From: Saprospiraceae bacterium
GTDB lineage: Bacteria; Bacteroidota; Bacteroidia; Chitinophagales; Saprospiraceae
NCBI GenBank assembly: GCA_023300835.1
Contig: JALZVB010000092.1
Location: forward strand, 1 to 5,216
DNA length: 5,216 bases
Direction: 5' to 3'
Position numbers and translations under genes: made by a program
Notes under the pieces: model-generated
What the model was told of the DNA's origin: nothing
Seen by the model: the letters and a program-made list of their open reading frames with translations, nothing else
Database searches by the model: none
Shown here: piece after piece, positions 1 to 5,216 of the stretch
How positions within the stretch are numbered: the stretch's first letter is position 1
How the letters are laid out: each line of letters begins with the position of its first letter

Positions 1-1118
<1,118 letters not shown>

Positions 1119-1144
1119 TTAACTCTGAGTAAAGTTAACATAAG

Positions 1145-1161
1145 CTAGGTATTAATCCTAG
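1145..1161. promoter_or_regulatory. Small inverted repeat in the divergent intergenic region (possible operator)
   Basis: CTAGG at 1145-1149 and CCTAG at 1157-1161 are perfect inverted arms around a 7-base spacer. They lie 42 bases upstream of the fadH start in the 163-base gap between two divergent genes, where an operator could sit. The arms are short and could occur by chance. I see no clear TTG/TAnnTTTG promoter pair for either gene here; the closest to a -7 box is TAACTTTA on the minus strand, one mismatch from consensus. The role is inference only. Confidence 0.2.
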
Positions 1162-1266
1162 GATGTATGATTGAGTTATGACAGATTAGGGGATATAAAC
1201 GATATTTATTAATTTAGGTCTACAGACTGTTAGTAAATTATTTTAGACGACTGAATTTTTATCATT

Positions 1267-2640
1267 ATGCTTAGGAACCTCTTCTGTTTTGTTCTACTTA
1301 TTATATTGTCTTCTTGCCAACTAAATGCTACACATATCGCTGGAGGACACATTACTTATGAATTTCAAAATTTTAATTCTGATTCTACGCAAGCTACGTA
1401 TAGTATCAAGGTTACAATGTTTAGAGATGTATCAAGCTCAGGTGCTACGTTTGATAATGATGCGGCGTTTGGTTTATACAGTAAGACAGAGACATCGTCT
1501 TGGGAGCATGATAAAACGATTTATCAGAATCCAGGTGTTGTAGATAAAGTACTTATTTCTGATCCATCTTGTCTCCATGGACTTGATTATGAAAAAGCAA
1601 GCTATGAATGGATTGTTACTTTAGATATCGATGGATCTGATTATCTGATAGCTTATCAACGTTGTTGCAGAACACCTAGCTTGACTAATATAATAAATCC
1701 AAGTGAGACGGGGATCGCTCTGCAGGTAGAGATAACAGAAGAAAGTGTTTTAACTGGAAATAGTAGTCCCGCACTTTCTCAAGATCCCAGTTTTTTAACG
1801 TGTATTAGCAGTCCAATCGATTGGAATACAGGATTGTCAGATCAAGAGAATGATGAACTTGTTTACAGTTTTTGTACACCTCTCAACGGTGGTGGACCCA
1901 TGGGAAATAATTCTGGTTGCTGTGATTGTATTAGACCCGATCCAGACATTTGTTTGCCTGATTTTGAAAACATTCTATATGGACAAGGTTATTCAAAAGA
2001 AGAACCCTTTTTGTGTGAGCCAAAAATTGAAATAGACTCTAATACAGGTGAAGTTTCTGGAACGCCTATAGAAATTGGTTTGTACCAATACGGAATATGT
2101 GTCGAAGAATACCGCAGTGGTGTATTAATGTCAAGACTTTATTTTGACAATCAGACAGTTGTACAAGATTGTGGGTCAGGAGAAATAGACTCGTCTCTTG
2201 TACCTTTCATATATTTGGATAGTGATGGTGATCAATATGGCTCATTTGATATCAGTATGAGATCTTGTATTGTATTAGCTGGTTATGCCAACAATGCTGA
2301 TGATTGTGATGACAACAATTTTAGAATTAATCCTGGAGCGGTGGAAATTCCAGATAATGATATCGATGAAAATTGTGATGGAATCATTACTCATGGAGTG
2401 AATTTAGATTCACTCGAATTGAATTTATTTCCTAACCCTTCGCTAAGCCATATATTTATTGGCGTTGAACTGATTGGTATAAAAATACTGATTTACGATA
2501 TGCAAGGAAAAATCATTATTGAAGACTTTTACTCTAGTGAGGGTATAGATGTCAATGCGCTTTCTACTGGTGTTTATTATTTGCAGGTCATTGAGGATGG
2601 GGGTAATAGAAATTGGTTTGATCGGTTTTTGAAGGTTTAA
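1267..2640 (+). CDS. Secreted surface protein: ATHIxGG-type domain, MopE-like metal-binding segment, T9SS C-terminal sorting domain
   Basis: 457 residues. The start is secure, because a TGA sits in frame four codons before the ATG. Residues 1-21 form a signal peptide with a hydrophobic core. The sequence LSSC (14-17) resembles a lipobox, but cleavage by signal peptidase I just before THIAGG is equally plausible and usual for this family. Residues 21-135 match the Bacteroidota domain that starts ATHIVGGE and includes a QRCCR block (131-135). Residues about 186-302 carry the partner region, with NTGEVSGTP (259-267) and GICVEEYRSGVLMSR (276-290), resembling Ig/cadherin-like folds. Residues 316-372 are a MopE-type segment: YLDSDGDQYG, then DCDD (346-349), NPGAxE (355-360) and DIDENCDG (365-372), likely binding calcium or another metal. 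Residues 385-457 are a sorting domain with LFPNPS, an IYDMQGK strand and STGVYYLQV, ending in FLKV. The protein should be exported by the type IX system and held at or released from the surface. No enzymatic motif is visible, and adhesion or matrix binding is a guess. There is no Shine-Dalgarno sequence. Confidence 0.9.
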   Translation: MLRNLFCFVLLIILSSCQLNATHIAGGHITYEFQNFNSDSTQATYSIKVTMFRDVSSSGATFDNDAAFGLYSKTETSSWEHDKTIYQNPGVVDKVLISDPSCLHGLDYEKASYEWIVTLDIDGSDYLIAYQRCCRTPSLTNIINPSETGIALQVEITEESVLTGNSSPALSQDPSFLTCISSPIDWNTGLSDQENDELVYSFCTPLNGGGPMGNNSGCCDCIRPDPDICLPDFENILYGQGYSKEEPFLCEPKIEIDSNTGEVSGTPIEIGLYQYGICVEEYRSGVLMSRLYFDNQTVVQDCGSGEIDSSLVPFIYLDSDGDQYGSFDISMRSCIVLAGYANNADDCDDNNFRINPGAVEIPDNDIDENCDGIITHGVNLDSLELNLFPNPSLSHIFIGVELIGIKILIYDMQGKIIIEDFYSSEGIDVNALSTGVYYLQVIEDGGNRNWFDRFLKV

Positions 2641-2953
2641 ATATTTACTTATCGTTAGGTATATATCATTGTTAGCGGTCAGCAAAAAGATGAAATGTCA
2701 ACCGAAGATTACGAAATACAAATTATCTGAATTAGCACTAAAAGAATAATTGAAATAGAAGTAGAATAAAATTCATTAGTCGAAAAGTAGTTTCGATAAT
2801 TATAAACGATGAAAATGTCAATCAAAAGAGAACCAATATTGAGTTATCAAAGAGTTACCTATAAAACTTAATTATAGATTATTATGAAAACGCCTATCGA
2901 ATCATGGTTAAAATTTTGCAAATCCTTAAATTGAAATTATTTATAACTAATAA
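2641..2953. other. AT-rich stretch with no supportable gene
   Basis: All frames are closed by frequent stops. The longest ATG-started readings are about 20-30 codons and have no recognisable content: 2690-2749, 2809-2871 and 2904-2993. There is no clear terminator after the gene ending at 2640. A weak 6-bp hairpin, TCGAAA/TTTCGA at 2780-2796, has no adjacent T-run. The right end may include eroded 5' sequence of the relic that follows: the frame starting at ATG 2904 reads MVKILQILKLKLFI and could join it through a frameshift near 2950. Confidence 0.5.
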
Positions 2954-3516
2954 ACAACACAATCACAACGTTTTGGAGCTACCAATATCCTAACTGCACA
3001 TGAGTTGATTTATACAAACCTTAGTGAAGTGATTCCATTAAAGTTGAGGGATGAAACTAAAACAAAAAATAAAATCCTTGGAATTGGGTATAGAGCTCTA
3101 CGATTTGGAGTTACAAGCTTTCAAATAGATGTAAATACAGTCCTCTTACAGCACGAAGTCTTTGGTCATGGAAGTAGGATGCGGGAATTTGATTATACCA
3201 ATCTGGAATACAGTTTTAACCACCTTTTTCCATTCAATTTTGGAGGAACAGCAAAAAAAACTAAAAGGATTGAAATACTTACTTGTTAATTTCAATACTA
3301 GTCAAATGGAAAAATCCAAAACAATATATATAATGAAAACGAGTAAACCATCATTTAATCTAGCTGAAAATGAACCCATATTAGCAAGATTGCAATACTA
3401 TGTCTGTTATGAAAATTTATAACTATTTTGACCATTATTACATGAATATCTCCGCTAAATAGCCAGATATAGTAAAAGAAAGAACTGCATACAAAACTAA
3501 ATTAGGCCTGTGCAAG
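2954..3516 (+). pseudogene. Relic of a protein-coding gene with an HEVFGHG motif, split over three frames
   Basis: No single frame makes a whole protein, but three consecutive frames read like parts of one. The first (2954-3289) has no good start. It gives QRFGATNILTAHE, then IGYRALRFGV, then LLQHEVFGHGSRMREF with the motif at 3152-3172, then FNHLFPFNFGGTA, and stops after a run of eight A at 3253-3260. The next frame continues from there to a TAA at 3420-3422, including QMEKSKTIYIMKTSKPS and EPILARLQYYVCYENL. The third frame takes over at 3418 with YNYFDHYYMNISAK, meets a TAG at 3460-3462, and reads on to a TAG at 3515-3517. Two shifts and a stop make this a probable pseudogene. The HExxxH spacing is one residue longer than a classical HExxH zinc site, and the function is unknown; I have only a loose impression of similar text in uncharacterised Bacteroidota proteins. 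The alternative is a short real ORF at 3005-3289 from a TTG start, which I think less likely. Confidence 0.5.
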
Positions 3517-4235
3517 TAGAAATAAAAGAGCCAAGAATCAAATGTTACAAATGCATGAGGCCGTCAAGCTCATGTATATGTAAACACATAAATACTATTC
3601 AAACCAAGACACGTTTCACTATTCTTATGCATCCGAAGGAGTATAAAAAAGAAAAGAATGGAACGGGACATATGACTAAGCTTCAACTTAAGAATTCTGA
3701 AATCATAGTTGGTGTGGACTTTACGAATAATGCACGTGTAAATGAAATACTGAACAAAGAAAATTGTTCGTTTTTACTTTATCCAGGGAAAGATAATTTC
3801 AACTTGTCGACAAGAAAAAGTTCTGAAGTAAATTCTTTTATGGGTAATACTCCACACATCTTTATTCTCGATGGGACATGGCCCTGTGCACGTAAAATGC
3901 TTAAGCTGAGTAAAAATTTACAAAAACTAAAAAGAGTAAGTTTCGATAATAAAATACAATCAAAATTTATTATCAAGCAGCAACCAGAATCTCTTTGTCT
4001 TAGTACTATTGAGTCAGTTTATACAGTCTTAAATTTACTTAATAAAGCTAACGTAGAACAATGCGAAACGAAGCATTTGCTTCTTCCTTTCGAAAAAATG
4101 ATTGCATACCAAATCGAATGCATTATAAATCCCAATAATAAAAAATATCGTCCGAGCACAAGAAGAGAGATGATTCCTAAGGATATGTACAAGAGTAATC
4201 AACAAAGGAGTACTATTTATGAACAAGAAAATTAG
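3510..4235 (+). CDS. DTW-domain tRNA-uridine aminocarboxypropyltransferase (TapT/YfiP family)
   Basis: 241 residues. GTG at 3510 is the only standard start that keeps the N-terminal zinc-type motif. A TAA lies in frame four codons upstream, and the first ATG (residue 16) would lose C12 and C15. Residues 12-24 are CxxCx6CxC, as in E. coli YfiP. The DTW domain follows: ILMHPKE (38-44), NGTGH (50-54), a conserved NS (62-63) before GVDF (68-71), LYPG (90-93), LDGTWPCARKML (120-131) carrying the signature in DGTW form, and LSTIES (164-169). Family function: transfer of the 3-amino-3-carboxypropyl group from S-adenosylmethionine to tRNA uridine, giving acp3U at position 47 in the bacterial enzyme. 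The last 30 or so residues (KKYRPSTRRE onward) are basic and polar, and run beyond the core domain. The gene directly follows a gene relic and is more AT-rich than fadH or the hydrolase. No Shine-Dalgarno sequence is visible. The family call is strong; the exact modified position is inferred from E. coli. Confidence 0.9.
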   Translation: MQVEIKEPRIKCYKCMRPSSSCICKHINTIQTKTRFTILMHPKEYKKEKNGTGHMTKLQLKNSEIIVGVDFTNNARVNEILNKENCSFLLYPGKDNFNLSTRKSSEVNSFMGNTPHIFILDGTWPCARKMLKLSKNLQKLKRVSFDNKIQSKFIIKQQPESLCLSTIESVYTVLNLLNKANVEQCETKHLLLPFEKMIAYQIECIINPNNKKYRPSTRREMIPKDMYKSNQQRSTIYEQEN

Positions 4236-4297
4236 GTTTGTATTTTGTATTGATTCATGTTTTGACATTACTTTTTTCTGCTACTAGGATCCGATAG
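4204..4297 (+). pseudogene. Start of a lost gene: strong RBS, ATG and a frameshifted signal-peptide-like segment
   Basis: AAAGGAG (4204-4210) stands 8 bases before an ATG at 4219, inside the 3' end of the DTW gene. Initiation here would overlap that gene by 17 bases. The frame opens MNKKIRFVF and ends at a TAG at 4285-4287 after 22 codons. Shifting one base forward at about 4232-4247 gives FVLIHVLTLLFSATRIR, a convincing hydrophobic signal-peptide or membrane segment behind the MNKKIR charged start; that frame then meets a TAG at 4295-4297. I read this as the eroded beginning of an exported or membrane protein formerly co-transcribed with the DTW gene. It could instead be a 22-codon small ORF or leader peptide. 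Nothing after 4297 continues the protein. Confidence 0.35.
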
Positions 4298-4336
4298 CTT
4301 ATTGTGGACTATTATTTTTAGATATCGGAAATTAAC

Positions 4337-4368
4337 CCTTAGCATTGTGTATGCGTATGCTATTAAGG
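4337..4368 (+). repeat. Imperfect hairpin between the DTW gene and the hydrolase gene
   Basis: TAGCAT (4340-4345) pairs with ATGCTA (4357-4362) around an 11-base loop. The stem can extend through a TTA bulge (4363-4365), with CCT (4337-4339) pairing AGG (4366-4368). Seven T follow at 4379-4385, but ten bases separate them from the stem, which is not standard for an intrinsic terminator. The hairpin could be a weak terminator for the DTW transcript or an operator over the hydrolase promoter that may overlap it. Confidence 0.35.
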
Positions 4369-4376
4369 TATCTTTA
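4344..4376 (+). promoter_or_regulatory. Possible Bacteroidota-type promoter for the hydrolase gene
   Basis: TATCTTTA at 4369-4376 differs by one base from the TAnnTTTG -7 box. ATTG at 4344-4347 ends 21 bases before it, close to the expected -33 TTG spacing. Transcription would begin a short distance before the ATG at 4398, leaving a leader of roughly 10-20 bases. The -33 box lies within the hairpin at 4337-4368. In AT-rich DNA such matches arise often, so this is tentative. Confidence 0.3.
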
Positions 4377-4397
4377 GATTTTTTTACAAACACAAAC

Positions 4398-5216
4398 ATG
4401 GCCAGGTCCAAACTAAAAAAGCTTCTTTTCAGTTTAGTAGTACTTGCTATGCTTATACCATTTCTTCTTGTTGCTATACTTCATGTCTACACTGGCACGG
4501 CCTGCGGCTCTGCGCAAACCGCAGAGGACTACTTCTCCAAAGTAGAACAATTCTACAAGTTCTCTCATATCCAATTAGGGGAAAGACCACTTAGATATAT
4601 TAAGACGGGACGGAATGATACCAATACACCACTTTTCCTATTTGTGCACGGTGCTCCAGGAAGTTGGGAAGCTTTCAAATCATATCTCGCTGATACAGAG
4701 TTACAGCAGATAGCTCAGCTCATCTCTGTAGATAGATTTGGATATGGGGAGTCTGATTATGGTCGACCTGTTACTGATATTGCGACACATGCTGCTGGTA
4801 TCAATGAAGTGATTAAAGCCAACCCCGCTAATAAAGTCATCCTTATCGGTCACTCTTATGGCGGCGCAGTTATAGCCGAGACAGCTGCTAAATATCCCAA
4901 TGTGGTCGATGGTCTCCTTTTGATAGCACCAGTTATAGACCCCGATTCCGAACCTGTAAAATGGTATGCTCATCTAGCTAACTTGGCTTTTTCAAAATCA
5001 CTTTTACCTGACTACATCAATGTATGTACTAGTGAGAAAATGAACCACATTCAGGCTCTAAAGGATATCCAGTCAGATTGGTCTCGCATATCGGTACCTG
5101 TCATACATTATCACGGTATTACAGATGCCCTTGCACCTTATGATGGCAACGTCAAATTCTCTCGCAGATATATTGATGAATCTTTATTGACAGTTATAAC
5201 AGAAGAAGACGAGGGG
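4398..5216 (+). CDS. Membrane-anchored alpha/beta hydrolase, N-terminal 273 residues, cut by the window edge
   Basis: ATG at 4398 opens a frame with no stop before the right edge. The frame is also open upstream to 4266, but this ATG is followed at once by a typical N-terminus. Residues 1-8 are basic (MARSKLKK), and residues 9-30 form a hydrophobic helix, probably a signal anchor placing the enzyme outside the cytoplasmic membrane. The alpha/beta hydrolase fold follows. LFLFVHGAPGS (79-89) holds the oxyanion HG; DRFGYGES (112-119) follows; GHSYGG (151-156) is the nucleophile elbow with S153; and HYHGITDALAP (237-247) places the likely acidic residue at D243. The catalytic His is expected around or just beyond the last visible residues (EEDEG). 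Substrate cannot be told; esterase, lipase or C-C hydrolase activities are all possible. G+C looks higher than in the preceding 1.6 kb. A 162-base gap from the DTW gene suggests separate transcription. Confidence 0.88.
   Translation, partial: MARSKLKKLLFSLVVLAMLIPFLLVAILHVYTGTACGSAQTAEDYFSKVEQFYKFSHIQLGERPLRYIKTGRNDTNTPLFLFVHGAPGSWEAFKSYLADTELQQIAQLISVDRFGYGESDYGRPVTDIATHAAGINEVIKANPANKVILIGHSYGGAVIAETAAKYPNVVDGLLLIAPVIDPDSEPVKWYAHLANLAFSKSLLPDYINVCTSEKMNHIQALKDIQSDWSRISVPVIHYHGITDALAPYDGNVKFSRRYIDESLLTVITEEDEG

Noticed and set aside
1325..1543. Plus-strand 72-codon ORF inside the T9SS cargo gene
   Set aside because: It is an out-of-frame shadow of a well supported gene, with low-complexity content and no motif.
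2655..2680. GTTAGGT and GTTAGCGG just after the 1267-2640 gene look like integron attC core sites
   Set aside because: No complementary RYYYAAC core lies at attC distance, no long imperfect palindrome is present, and no integrase is in view.
2780..2796. TCGAAA-N5-TTTCGA hairpin as a terminator
   Set aside because: The stem is weak, no T-run follows, and it lies 140 bases past the nearest gene end.
2689..2820. Near-identical GATGAAATGTCA (2689-2700) and GATGAAAATGTCA (2808-2820)
   Set aside because: Only two short imperfect copies 119 bases apart in very AT-rich DNA; chance similarity cannot be excluded and no function is suggested.
3162..3422. Plus-strand 86-codon ORF as a separate gene
   Set aside because: Its first half is an out-of-frame reading of the HEVFGHG segment, and only the second half looks protein-like. 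It is better explained as the second frame of the relic.
4701..4973. Minus-strand 90-codon ORF
   Set aside because: It lies wholly antisense to the alpha/beta hydrolase, whose S153 nucleophile elbow and other motifs are clear; the antisense reading has no recognisable motif.

Overview
The window looks like a chromosomal segment of an AT-rich member of the Bacteroidota. The main evidence is the secreted protein at 1267-2640. It begins its mature part with a Bacteroidota-type ATHIxGG domain and ends in a type IX secretion (Por) sorting domain, and that secretion system is essentially confined to this phylum. The absence of Shine-Dalgarno sequences before most starts fits the same group. I cannot name a genus.

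Layout, left to right. Bases 1-1103 (minus strand) hold the first 367 residues of a FadH-type 2,4-dienoyl-CoA reductase; the gene runs off the left edge. A 163-base divergent intergenic region (1104-1266) contains a small inverted repeat. Bases 1267-2640 (plus) encode a 457-residue cell-surface or secreted protein with an ATHIxGG-type N-terminal domain, an Ig/cadherin-like 'NTGxxxGTP' segment, a MopE-type DxDxDG/DCDD metal-binding segment and a C-terminal sorting domain. Bases 2641 to about 2953 are very AT-rich with no supportable gene. From about 2954 to 3516 lies what I read as a decaying gene: three successive plus-strand frames give protein-like text, including an HEVFGHG motif. Bases 3510-4235 (plus, GTG start) encode a DTW-domain tRNA-uridine aminocarboxypropyltransferase (TapT/YfiP family). 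Overlapping its 3' end is a well-formed ribosome binding site and ATG that lead into a frameshifted, signal-peptide-like relic (4204-4297). After a short region with a hairpin and a possible Bacteroidota promoter, bases 4398-5216 (plus) encode the first 273 residues of a membrane-anchored alpha/beta hydrolase that runs off the right edge.

The genes do not form an obvious pathway. FadH serves beta-oxidation of unsaturated fatty acids, the DTW protein modifies tRNA, the T9SS cargo acts at the cell surface and the hydrolase is probably at the envelope. The middle (about 2641-4300) is visibly more AT-rich than the fadH and hydrolase ends and contains both gene relics, so it reads as a region of gene decay or turnover between conserved housekeeping genes. 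I found no CRISPR array, RNA gene, insertion sequence or phage gene, and no convincing new system. The two relics and the composition change are the most worthwhile leads.
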